NCBI RefSeq assembly: GCF_943734655.1
Contig: NC_071355.1
Location: forward strand, 221,450,527-221,514,526
DNA from: Sabethes cyaneus
Lineage: Eukaryota > Arthropoda > Insecta > Diptera > Culicidae
Length of the DNA: 64,000 nt
Reading direction: 5' to 3'
Both the position numbers and the translations under genes were made by a program. Numbering within the stretch: position 1 is the stretch's first letter; the number at the start of each line of letters is the position of its first letter. Below, one piece after another: positions 8,907-20,300 of the stretch. Under the pieces are notes generated by a model. The model made no database searches. It worked only from the letters and a program-made list of their open reading frames with translations, and was not told the origin of the DNA.

Positions 8907-11627
8907 ATGAAATTACTCGAGAGCACAAGTTTTGAGGCAATTAATAATGCCTTGCATATTCAAACTGGAGATAGTACTATTCATGGTCGAATCGCAAGCT
9001 ACTCCTGTAAGATGGCCGGCAATGACAAGGCCTTGTACAAGCGATTCACCTCCGAGCAGGCACCGACCGATCTAGAAGCCCTATCTCCGCCACAAACCCT
9101 ACAGGATCTGTCGCCACAGTTTCTACGCAATTCACTTTCTGGGGACGAAGGAGTTACCCTGTGCGATACCATATCGCGCAAAACGCTGTTCTATTTGATA
9201 GCAACGCTGAACTCTGCTTTTGAACCGGATTATGATTTTAGTGATGCAAAGGTAAGTTTTCAAACAGTAGAATATTTACGCAAAACAAGATTAATATGTT
9301 ATGTAATTTCGCGGTTATTTCGATGGCGTTAATCTCACGCCACAACAATACTGCGATTTGTCTTTGAATCGCTGTCCATCTTGTTGACATAAAACGATAC
9401 AAATACGAGCCGAAGAATGAAAACGGTTGCTGTGTATTTTTAGCTCAAAATTTTTCAAACCAGCTTTGTATACAAGCAACAATGTTTTTAAATTTGTTCT
9501 ACCGTTGTATCTCCTATGTTAACCTTGATTGAGCTTAAGTAACAACCGTTTGAGTAATATGGAATTTTCGTATTCTAACTACATTATCTCTAATATGTGA
9601 ACTTGGACTTTTAGGAAATGTATGTCTAATAAAATACATACTGGCTTAAATGGCTGTGTTTAAAAATTGTTGACTTATCGTAGTACACTAAAAATACTAA
9701 AAAAATTAGTTGGAATTTATTCAAAAGCAAAAAGGCCTACGTGGTGCGACAGACTTCGCAGCCAGCTGTTAGAGTACAGGACAATTGCAGGGCCAGTTGC
9801 TACGATCAGGCTTATTAGGCCAGCGTCATACCTCGGAGCCTACTGGGAGCTTCAAAAGCAATATTTGAAAATACGTGCCGATATGTTTGTTAGTTGCCTC
9901 GTCTCGACATTTTGATGCGTAACAAAAAATTACGATCAACGAATTGTCACTTTACGAACAACGATGTACTAACGATGTCCGACGATGTATAAACAGAACA
10001 TAGGTTGCTTTTATTTGCAGACTTTACAGGCAACTGTTGATGTATAAGACAATTGCGAGGCTAGGTGCTACGGCTCTAATTGACACTTACTCTCTGTTGA
10101 AAATTAAGCAGAATTACGACTAGTGCGTAATACTAATATTGTACCTGAAGGCCAAATGGGAGGCAATCGATACAATACAAGATCGCTTCGCGATGAATAG
10201 GGTACAAGATCCATATTTCTCCAGGAGCCATATTTCGCCAGTTGATGAATCCAAAGCCTTTTTACATATTTTTGGACTTAAAAGAAATTATTTGACGAAT
10301 TGGTAAAATTGAGAACATCAATTTTACCAATTCGTCAAATAATTTCTACGCTATGTAACTCTATGAAGTGCAACTACATTACTTTTGCTCGTCTTGAATG
10401 TAATCTGGTATGATTGGTTTGAGTCTTTGCTTAATGTGGGCGATTATTACCACGAAAATACATGTCGCGCCCATCGTTTTGGCGACAGACATAAGCCTCT
10501 TATATTATGATTATGACTAGCTGTAACCAGCGCGCATCGCCTCGCGTCTAATTGCTAACGCTATGTAACTCTATGAGGTGCAACTACGTTACTTTTGCTC
10601 GTTTTGAATCCAATCTGGAATGATTAGTTAGAGTCTTTGCTTAATGTGGGTGATTATTATCGCGAAAATACATATTGCGCCCCTCGTTTTGGCTACAGAC
10701 AAGGCTCTTATGTATGTAGATGATTATCGAACTGGCATCTCATATCCATCGAGGATGCAACGGAGTATTATAACTTAGTATCAACATAAACGGAAAGTCT
10801 ATATAACTTATAACTTGCTTAAAAAATCGGCGGCTAAGAGGATATAAGCATCTTAGCATTGTCGTATCTTGATCCATTTATCTTTGAACAGCACTGAAAT
10901 ATAATAGTTTTTTATTCTTATTTATAGAGTCATGAGTTCAGCAAAGAACCTTCCCTCCAGTGGGTTGTCAATTCGATCGAAGGAAATCTTTCTGCGGTGG
11001 CAGGCGAACAGTACCATAAGATACGCACCGCTCTTTGGTCTACTATAGAGGAGGAAATCTCGTTGAACAATTGCGATATTTACAGTTATAATCCGGATTT
11101 GAACTCGGACCCCTTCGGGGAACCCGGCTGTTTATGGTCATTCAACTATTTTTTCTACAACAAAAAGATGAAGCGCATCGTTTTCTTCACTTGCAGGGCT
11201 ATTAAGTAAGTACAAGTAAAGTTACTAAATTTATTAAACTACAAATGGGTTGGGTTACGGTTTACGCGAAAAAAAATCAAACAAACTATTTTATTCGGTT
11301 GGTCTACTATCTCCGGCGTATTTTTTTTACACCAGTCAAAATATTTCATAGAATATAGTATAATATGGAATTTTACAAAATACAAAATAAAATTTTGAAA
11401 TGAATGATGGCTTATGGGAGAGATAGAAAATTTAAAATCACGATTTTTAAAATTTAACGTGACTTATAATTTTTTTAAAGTTAAATTTTTATTTTTTGTA
11501 GAGTTCACAAACTTGTTTGGAATAGAAATATCAGTAAATCGTATTTTTTTTCTTGTATTACAGTTCCGTTTACGCAGACTCTGGCTTTAGTAGTGATTTC
11601 CCAATGGAAGATGAAGAATGCTACTAA
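8907..11627 (+). CDS. Maf1: Maf1, repressor of RNA polymerase III
   Basis: Three coding exons: 8907-9251, 10928-11205 and 11564-11627, with GT-AG introns of 1676 and 358 bp, giving a 228-aa protein (human MAF1 is 256). Maf1 is a nutrient- and TOR-responsive regulator that, when dephosphorylated, enters the nucleus and blocks Pol III and TFIIIB at tRNA and 5S genes. The N-terminal box MKLLESTSFEAINNAL and the second conserved block, with DIYSYNPDLNSDPFGEPG and SFNYFFYNKKMKRIVFF, are clear. Exon 1 ends in phase 0 and exon 2 begins SHEFS as in human MAF1. Exon 2 ends in phase 2, and exon 3 completes an acidic tail ending EDEECY. The start ATG has a CAAC context. Intron 1 is filled with repeats. 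Convergent with CYLD downstream. Confidence 0.95.
9722..9880 (-). repeat. tRNA-related SINE fragment in Maf1 intron 1
   Basis: The segment shares CAGCTGTTAGAGTACAGGAC, GGGCCAGTTGCTACGATC and GCGTCATACCTCGGAGCC with the better-preserved copy at 19130-19290. It has lost the central part that holds the B-box-like GATTCGAAC. A further fragment with ACAATTGCGAGGC...CTACG is seen near 10020-10100. Confidence 0.5.
10280..10348. repeat. Near-perfect hairpin in Maf1 intron 1
   Basis: GAAATTATTTGACGAATTGG and its exact reverse complement flank a short loop containing GAGAACATC. The arms are about 28 bp each. This is a fold-back of unknown origin and it abuts the tandem duplication that follows. Confidence 0.75.
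10348..10770 (+). repeat. Two tandem copies of a 210-bp unit
   Basis: The unit starting ACGCTATGTAACTCTATGA at about 10348 recurs at about 10558. Both copies share GTGCAACTAC, TTACTTTTGCTCG, GAGTCTTTGCTTAATGTGGG and CGAAAATACAT in the same order, with substitutions. It sits in Maf1 intron 1, which it helps to lengthen. Confidence 0.75.
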
Positions 11628-11664
11628 ACTATAACATAACGGTTTTCCCTGATTGCTTGCCGCA

Positions 11665-11670
11665 AATAAA
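11665..11670 (+). terminator. Maf1 polyadenylation signal
   Basis: AATAAA lies 38 bases after the Maf1 stop codon, a normal position for a short 3' UTR. Confidence 0.6.
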
Positions 11671-14600
11671 CATTTATTGAACAAAGTCATAGCCAAAACT
11701 CACACTTAAAAGGACATAACCATAACCAATTTTAAATGGCATGAAATAACAAAAGCAAAACTCCATCCAGATTGTTAACTTAACCTTTAGTTAAAACTCA
11801 AACAGCATATATTGAAAAAAAAAATATTCTGACTCAATATCAATTCAACCTATAATTGCGTTTGTTAAACAATAATGACATAATAATTAGTAACAGTTAA
11901 ATCTATCTAGCTCATAATATTTAGCGGATACACAACCAAGCGTTGTAACTATTTCAAACAAACCGAATTTTGAACAATTTTTGTAACACTCCACATAGCA
12001 CAGCACCGTTACGTGAAGGCAGGTGAGAGCTGCGGTGTGAGAATTTACGTAACCGTGAGTGCGCGATGCCGGCAATGTGTAACCAACTGGATCAACAAAC
12101 GACGCTTTCTTCGAACTCTTAATATATGAAACATATATCTATGTACATCCAGACAACTATTATTATCATTTATAAACCGATGGGTGTTGTTATAGTAAAA
12201 AGAGAACATTTAACATTATAAGCAAGTATGCAAAACACGTTTGAGACTGCACTGAATCGAAAATTATGCGTATATCGGTCGAAAACAATACGCATGATAT
12301 ACACAGTTGCTGAATTGATCGGAGGATAAAGAAAAGGAATTATAATTAACGTGCTTTGGCTGGATACACGAATAATTTCGCTTCAGTTTGTAGTCGCCAG
12401 TTGGTGAGATTGCCCCTGTTTTTGTTTGCTAACGAGTTGCTTTTCTTGGCTTATCACAATACAAACATAAAAGTGAAAGTAATCAGATAAAAAGTTATTA
12501 TAAAGAAAGCAGAAAAGCTTCAAGCCAGATGTGATAAAAGGTTCTGGAAACCTATTTACATTTCTTGGTGTGGATATTTATTGGCAAACATTAACAGTAA
12601 TTTAGTACACTCCGTGGGATAGGGCGGTTAGAGTTTCATTCATTACAATTCAGTTTAGCTAACGTAATGGAGCCGCATGTGAGAACTATTTCATTGACTG
12701 TACCTTGTGATATTAGCTTGTAGAAGTTGTAGATCCATTAAAGATATCAGAACCTCTTAAAATATTAGAAAGTTTCCCTTAAAATCGATGTGAATTTTTT
12801 TATATATTATTCATACATATTCAAAACAAAACTATTATTAAAAAAACGTTGAACGTAGCAATAAACAGGAATCAACAGATTATTTCAGCTCAGTTCAATT
12901 TTCAGTAAAAAACTTTCCTTTTGTATTTCAATGCCTATTAGTTTTTTTTTAAATAAAATCTGAAGATCGTTAGAAAGAACAAACAAAATTTGGAAGCGCG
13001 TATTTAGATACATTTTCCAAACGCAACGCATGATATAAATTTGAGACAAAAAATCTAGCATTCGAGCATAGTTTCTTCATCACGTATGCTTTAAGTGAAG
13101 TAATGTGGGTTGAATGTCGTGCTTGTTATTGCAAGTCTAAGACTTGCAAGTGTCGTCAATTACAGTTACAACCTTTTAAGTTAAACTGAAGTCTGAGTTT
13201 AAACCTCTGATTCCGCGATAAGGCACTAGCATATTTTGAAGGGGTTTTAATCGGAAGGGGCTTCAAACCAAAGAGATTCATTCGCCTCAACACCAGCATA
13301 TATGCGAACCATAATTGCAATTAAACAGGTACGATTTGCTCAACATTTTTATTGAAGCCTCATATTCTATACTACAGTCTGTTTTGAATAATCGTTTGAT
13401 TTTCTGGTGTACCTTTTCAAAAATATCGTTATAATTCAATGCCAAACCGATACTTGTTTTCAATCTTTATTTGTACTAATAATAGGCCGTATGAATAAAA
13501 GAGCTAGAGCAAACGCTCCCACAAGATTTACACGAGACAAGCAAACCAAACTGTTTTATTCATACGGCCTAATGCGAGGGTACCCGTTTGCATTAATTAT
13601 TTACTGGTTAACTGTAATTTATCATTAGAAATATCCGGGAATTCTGGCCCGCTTACAGCCTTGAATGCTGATTGTGCTACGGTCCACCAGTAGTCGTGTT
13701 GCAACATGTTGGTTGGTCGCCAATAGATAGACTTGCCCCAAATACTTTCCTTCCTTAACTCCTATTTTTTAGTAAAAAAAAGCACTTATTAAGTCATGTC
13801 ACACAAAAGCCAATTTTATGTCAAGAGCGAGCCAGGTACCTGACTGACTGACAAATTCAAAATTTTTCCTGTGAAAAGAATATTCTATCAAGTGTAGCTG
13901 AAAAAGGCATAATGTCGAGCTTCCTAACATTATTTTGCATATCTGCTAATAATAAAAACGAAATCCGAGTTCCGAGCATTTTGTGACTACTGACTAGAAT
14001 GGGTACCTACCTAAAGCTTCTTTTTTTGTAATTTTCATCTTATGAAAGCGACACTCGAAACGACTTTCCAATTCGAAGTACTGATTGTTATCTTACCTTA
14101 AGATACATAAACAGCAATCCTCGCAAGGCTGTGAAACAAATATCGAGTTAGGCTTGATTTATAGACTCAGTAATATAGACTCGTTTCGATAATTTTTATG
14201 CTGTGATTGGCGATTTAAAGTACCTAAGTTCAATGCACTTACTAGAGACCACTTTGAAAACTGTCGAATGCTACTCAGATCTCATATTTTTAAAATTTAT
14301 GCATAAATTAACTAAACTTCCTATCAGATCCTGTAATTACTTAGTATTCAGTAGAAAGATCTTACATTCATCACAATATGTGCCCTGCGCATCGTGATAA
14401 CAAGCTGACAAAAACACCCTTGCTCTAGCATACATAAATAATAGATCTGGATACTTAAGCTAAAGCCCTTATGGCCCGTTGATATTTTGTGTTTATTTAA
14501 CTTTGTTAGTAATAATCCTGTTTGTATTTCTTTGAAAGGTATTTTTGTCCTATTCAATCTTGTTTGATTCAAGCACATCAATATTCGCGTGGTGGGTAAA

Positions 14601-14935
14601 TTTAGACCTTTGATCACTTGCAAAAAATAAGAACTTAAATAAAGTGTTTGGTATTAGCAATAAGTTTGACAAATGAACAAAATAATAGAAATATTCAACT
14701 ATCATAGTATCTTTACTAATACAATAACATCATTTTAACTCAATTGTAAGAGAAATTAAACTTGAAAAATCAGCGATGTATTTATTCAACTACACATATC
14801 ACTAATCATATATAGTAAAATATACCGAATCATAATGCAACCAGTGAATCGAATAATCGACCCAAAAATTTGGTGAAAATTGTTAATTAATATTTATTAA
14901 ATTTTTCGTTTACTTACTCAGTTTAGTGGCGACGG
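11671..14935. other. Intergenic AT-rich region
   Basis: There is no convincing gene. Apart from a small TA-flanked palindromic element near 13484, the region holds only short frames without motifs. Confidence 0.45.
13484..13570. mobile_element. Short palindrome-ended MITE
   Basis: The terminal inverted repeat AGGCCGTATGAATAAAA (13484-13500) faces TTTTATTCATACGGCCT (13554-13570) as a perfect 17-bp pair around a 53-bp core. AAT or TA is duplicated at the flanks (AATAGG...CCTAAT). It looks like a minimal non-autonomous DNA transposon. The superfamily is not determined. Confidence 0.7.
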
Positions 14936-14939
14936 TCTG

Positions 14940-15840
14940 CTATTGTTCCAGCGCCTAACGAATTTTAGTCTTCCAGTACTGTCGGTCCCGAAAACCAGCT
15001 GAACGTTTCCGATAGTTTAAAAAAGAAAATAGTTCTGGGTACTTTTTATCGGGCATTCTGGTCACATGCCCAGCCCACCGCAGCCTGTCACATTGAACGT
15101 ACTGCCTTCACTGTATCAACTCATTGTATATTGATACAGCTCGTCGTTTATGTGTCTGCACCACACTTTATTTTCCATTTCGCCAAAAAGTATGATCGCA
15201 GAATTTTACGCTCAGAAACCTCAAGCACTCATCGATTTGCGTCCATAATTGGCCACTGATAGAGTTAGTGCTCTGTAGAGTGGCAGTTTTGTACGAATTT
15301 GCCACACTACGGGACTGGCTGCCAGCTCCACCAATAGCAACCAACCACCCATAGGCAATAGCATTTGGACTCCCAAGTTCCCTGCTAGAACGATGTACTT
15401 CGTTTTGACGATGTTAATGGTAAGTATCGCTGCTCGCTGCATCCAATATAAAAGGAGTCCTGTTGAATGTTGATATTGAATACCACAAGTTAAAGAGTGC
15501 ATCCCCTTGCTTCAGTCAATTCACCGTCACAAAAGCGGCTGAGGTCTCACCGGCTACTCTGACGCATCATTTAACTTGTTTCCTCGGAAAACCATGTTCT
15601 AGCATTATAATATGCCACAGCTAATTTAATTTGATAAATCGTACGCCGCCTTAAAATCCAGACAATCAAATGATGAGTCTGTAAGTACTTTGGAAACTTG
15701 TTTAGTAACTAATGCAGGGTAACCGCCCGATCCATCGTAGAGCGAGCATCACTAAAACTAGTTTGGTACTCGCCGACGAAGGGGTCTCAGTCTACAGAAA
15801 ATGATACGCGAGAACACGTGGCAAAATCCTGCCTTTCTAC
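14940..15840 (-). mobile_element. RTE-like LINE, C-terminal RT half, decayed
   Basis: On the minus strand, pieces in several frames give LDFKAAYD (first catalytic RT motif), ETSAAFVTVN, QGDALFNL, then IRTKLPLYRALTLSVANYG in the RT thumb region. Finally comes LRWAGHVTRMPDKKYPE, the conserved C-terminal signature of RTE-like LINEs. Frameshifts separate these pieces. The catalytic YADD-type motif was not found. The copy is old and inactive. Confidence 0.8.
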
Positions 15841-16424
15841 CGCCACTGTAGTATAGTAATTCTGGTACTTGAAAGAAATTCCTGGCAATATGGTCTATTG
15901 GACGGAAATCCCTTCCTTGGCAATTTGGCCACCAAGCTTACTGAATAGCATCGATTTCCATTCCGAATCGAAGTACTCGAGCGAACAAGCAAGGCATTCC
16001 CGCTACTGAGTTTCCAATAGCTATCCATTAATCGTTTGTTTTATACCACAATAGATCAACATAATGGTCGGTAGTGGTCAAACCTTCCGTCAAAAAAAAT
16101 CGTTTCTTTGTTCTTTGTTGTGCCCTATACCGATTGATCCGTTCTGCGGTTCCATTTCCTTTGTTCGTGATATGTGAATTTCGGTATACTGTCTTACCGG
16201 GGCCGCGATGCCTACATTCCGTTGAGACTTGAGATGTCTGCCATCTTAAGTATAGTTTGTGGAATACATCATTGCATATTCCACCGCTCGCTTTAAGACT
16301 AAAGACACTAGATGCCGGAATTGAGAAACAAACTGTATCAGATTGGGATTTTTCTTTTCTTTTCTCATCCTACTGATGAAAATAATTATTTACTTTCTCT
16401 GCAAGCTATAACAACTTCATATGT

Positions 16425-16622
16425 ATGTCTTTATTGAACAACACCAGTTCGAAAGCCTTAGTTTGGTTAATAGTAGGAGGTACATTTCTTATCGCATTGT
16501 TTGCTTATATTATATTTGCCTTTTTCTGGTCGTTATTGGAAAGAGGCTTTCCATTCATAATTATTATTATTATTATTATATGGATCTCACTTTCACTCGA
16601 CTTGAGGATGGATCAGAAATAA
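16425..16622 (+). CDS. Candidate small single-pass membrane protein (65 aa), unrecognised
   Basis: This short frame begins MSLLNNTSSKALVWLIVGG and continues with a strongly hydrophobic stretch (about residues 12-35) followed by SLLERGF, which resembles one membrane span with a short basic/acidic boundary. Its second half reads through an ATT microsatellite that encodes eight isoleucines, then ends after LDLRMDQK. No known family is recognised. It overlaps another open frame that begins 4 bases earlier. Chance is a realistic alternative in AT-rich DNA, where such frames are rich in Ile, Leu and Phe. It lies alone between the 3' ends of Maf1 and CYLD. Confidence 0.2.
   Translation: MSLLNNTSSKALVWLIVGGTFLIALFAYIIFAFFWSLLERGFPFIIIIIIIIWISLSLDLRMDQK
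16561..16580 (+). repeat. ATT trinucleotide microsatellite
   Basis: About seven consecutive ATT units. In the frame of the candidate small protein they encode poly-isoleucine. Confidence 0.8.
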
Positions 16623-17035
16623 CTTCATTGCTGTTGGTTGATATTTTGCACGAACGTTTAGGCCCTTTGACTTAAACAAATGACGAGGATTTTTTTAATA
16701 CTATAATATAATTTTAAACAATGTAAGGATCAGTGAATTGGTTTCAATATGTTTAGTTCGAATAGTAAAGACATAAATACTTTGGAGCCTCTGTAATCGA
16801 TGCAAGTAATCAACACAATTAAATTTCTCTTATTTGTTCCCAAGGAAATGGTATGAATTAAAGCTACGGTCAAGTTTGTTTTAGTTCGTCATTCTTCGCA
16901 ATACGAATCACGGCCTAGTCATCTACCTTCTGTTATGAACATATAAAGCTGCGATTTGATTCGCATGTCAACTACAAGCAAGAACACAACTTCGTTTTTT
17001 TTTCGCTAGGTTTGATATTGGTATATGTTGAAGAA

Positions 17036-17041
17036 TTTATT
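17036..17041 (-). terminator. Possible CYLD polyadenylation signal
   Basis: AATAAA on the minus strand lies 359 bases past the CYLD stop. It is the nearest canonical hexamer noticed and remains unproven. Confidence 0.35.
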
Positions 17042-17399
17042 TCTTTTTCAACTATTGTTAGTTTTCGTTATATTTGAACTTTTGTCACATATGCTATTGC
17101 GTTCGAAAATTGAATTTTTGTTTGTATTTGGAAGAGCTCAAACATGATGTAAATATATATCTATTGTATTCTCTCCTTCAATTCTACGAAAACAACACTT
17201 CAAGTACGAAAGTTTATTCAAAAAAGAAATACGTTTCGAATTTGGGTTTCATTACAAAAAAATTATGATAGTGTATCGATCATTGTGTTGTAAACTCGTA
17301 CAACTAGGGTTTATAGATTTGTATTTCCAGGAGGTAATAATTTCAAAATGGATAAGGAAACTGTTGCATGGATAAGGTAAATGACAAACGTCGAGATGT

Positions 17400-20300
17400 T
17401 CATCGATACATCATAACGTCAGTGCTTTGGTACATACACATGTATGCATCGCAAAGCAAACGTTTTGCATGTTCTGGTAACATTTTATCATTGATTGCTT
17501 CTTCGTTGAGCTGACGGGCACCTTCCTCTGAAAGCCAAATTGGTAAATCGGGAACTGGAATCATTTCCGGAATGTTATAGCCATTTTGTTCCCCTGAAAA
17601 GTAAAATTTAGGTACGAAAATCTTAAACCGGAAATTCGGAAATTATTACCTTTCCTATCAGCCATTGAATCGAAAAACACCCAGGGTGCATCATGTCCGG
17701 AAGCAGCTTTAACAAATGCGACATAGTGTGATGTTTCGATACACACAACGGCAAATAGTTCCATGAAAAGACGAGGGACCGGACAATGATCCGCCATAAT
17801 TTTAAAATCCTTAGGCACTGTCAGAGGATTTGGTTTATGATTTTGTCGCTTCACATGACTATGAACGGTTTCAAGGCATCCCCGACAGAATGCAGTACTT
17901 TCCAATCCAACACCGCATTGCATCATTCCAAAGCATTCGCGGCATTCGTGTTCAGCCAATTTTCCACACACAGTACACTGACGTGGTGCTAAATTGAAAT
18001 GATCTTGATTATTATAAAGCCTTCTAAATTTTGCCTAAAATACTCACAATCTTCAATGATATCGGTAACATCTAGAACCTGGGAAGGTAGTATTCTAGGA
18101 TACATCTTAAAATTCTTTCCAAAACGTGGCATCTGGATGATCAAACAAGATGGAACTTCTTTCAATTTTATGTTCGACGTCAAAAAACTCTGATCGAACA
18201 GTTGCTGTACAGATGGCAGCTTCAATTGATCATCTTTTTCCACAAAAAGCTGATAATAAAAGGTGTCCAAGCCGGAACTTAACTGCAAAATTCAAATGTG
18301 AAAAAATGATAACACCCCGAAATGATCTATTAGAGTAAACCTTCAAAAATGGATCCGCTCGTAATATTTGGGCTAGCAAGCTGTTAAGAAATTCTTCCGG
18401 ATCCTTTTCCTCGCTAGTTAGTCCGGTGACCGAACTAAGCTGATCCAGCAGCTGTCGCAACTTCATCACACGATCCGCGCGTACAAAATGATTTTTTCGT
18501 AATGGGTTCACTATCTCCTCTCGGAGCACGCGTTGAACATCTTCATATTGCGGATTGTCCTTCAATTATGTAGTAAGTTATATTGTAAGTTACTTGACCG
18601 TAAATTTTTCCACCAGGCTTACCTCAGGTTCCTTAGGTCGGAACAACAGTGAATCAAACACGCTAGTAAAGGTAAACATGGCAAATAAGGTAGCATCCAA
18701 GTAGCACGAATTATGATGACCCTGAATTCCTTTGAATTTGCCGCAGATAGCCTCTAACTCTACCGTCTTAAGTATTTCTGTTGGAAAAGAAGCATCAAAA
18801 GCTCAGTTTGCATGCAATTATCGATGAACAGCATTTGAACCATTAATTTTCAAGAAACCTAAATTCGGAACACTAGGCATTGACTCATGCAACGGAATAA
18901 GAGCGTGGTTTGGAAACTAGGTACCTGAACCACGCGCGTGGAGTACAGATATAACGTAATAGTTAAATAATTTTGGAGAAATTTATATCTGAATTGGAAT
19001 CAGTTCGTCTTTTATGTGTGCATAACTGGTTCAATTGTCATAATATTAATTATCTTATAGATAAATCGTCTTGCTTAAACCTTTGTGGGGGTATGTGGCG
19101 TCACCATCATCATCATCTTTCTAAGACTTGACTTTTCTTTACCGACAACCGGGTTGTTAGAGTACAGAACAATTTACGGGGCTAGTGCAACGATCCTACT
19201 TGACTCTATATAGCAAGCACCGCCTAGACGAGATTCGAACATACCACGACCAGCTTATTAGACTAGCATCGTACCTCGAAGCTAACTGGGCGCTTAGGTG
19301 ATGCGGATAGGGTGTTACTCGAACAGCTAGAAACCCGGCATTGACACTGAAAAAAAAAAATCTGTCGCAAACGCAAGAAGCTGTAGATGATCTGTGGCGA
19401 CAATGCCCAATTTTGAAGGAACATCAACGAAGGTAGACAAGACGACAAGAAGGAACAGCCCCATGCGCCTCAGGAGGTTAGCTGTTCACCATGGGACATC
19501 AAGATCGTCATCGGGGTATAAATTCCCAAATTGGCAGGGAAGAGATATAGGTATAGACTGGTGATAAGGTCCTATATCCTGCATACCGATATGAACAATA
19601 ATGGCCGGCGAAGCATCCACTTCGCAGCTTCCCAAGGCCTGGTGACCAGAAGCACTTTCTTCTCCTACCACAAGGCCACCTGAAGCACACTAACTAACAA
19701 AAAATGAACCAAAACGACCACCTTTTCATCGATGGCTGGTTTTTCTTGAACATTATCAACATATGCGTCGTACGGGGTACAGACATTGACTCGGGCTGTT
19801 ACTTAGTGGCAGCACAGACACAGAGGTTCAAGCAATGTTCCGAAAGCGAATGGGCCAAGTAGCGACGAGCACGGAATAAGTAGACCACGATTTGGAGGAG
19901 CAAAAAGTACCAGAAGGTGGACAGAGATCATGAAGAGCTAGAATAACTATACAGGAATAATGACAGGCGCAAGTTCTATGAGAAGGTGAATCACTCTTGT
20001 AAAGGATATACTATACTAGGATATACCGCTCTTCCGTTAATCAAGCCAAATCTTTTGATCAAGCTAACCAAATTAGGGTGTACCACAACCACCACAAGAT
20101 TTTGCAGACGGTTGGAAACATTTTTGTTTTTGATAGACAACTTTACGTACAACTTGGTAATTACTTGTCTGTCACGTGCCGGTCTGGTGTACCACAGGGT
20201 AGTAATCTGGGAAGACTGCTGTGCTGTATCTATCATAAACGATAAAAGCCTTCGGCATAATCGCCTTTAGGCAAGGCATTTTTCGCTGATGGTTTGAAAA

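Noticed and set aside
19225..19290. tRNA gene on the minus strand
   Set aside because: It is the head of a SINE; sister copies share the same non-tRNA tail, and the arms do not pair as a tRNA.
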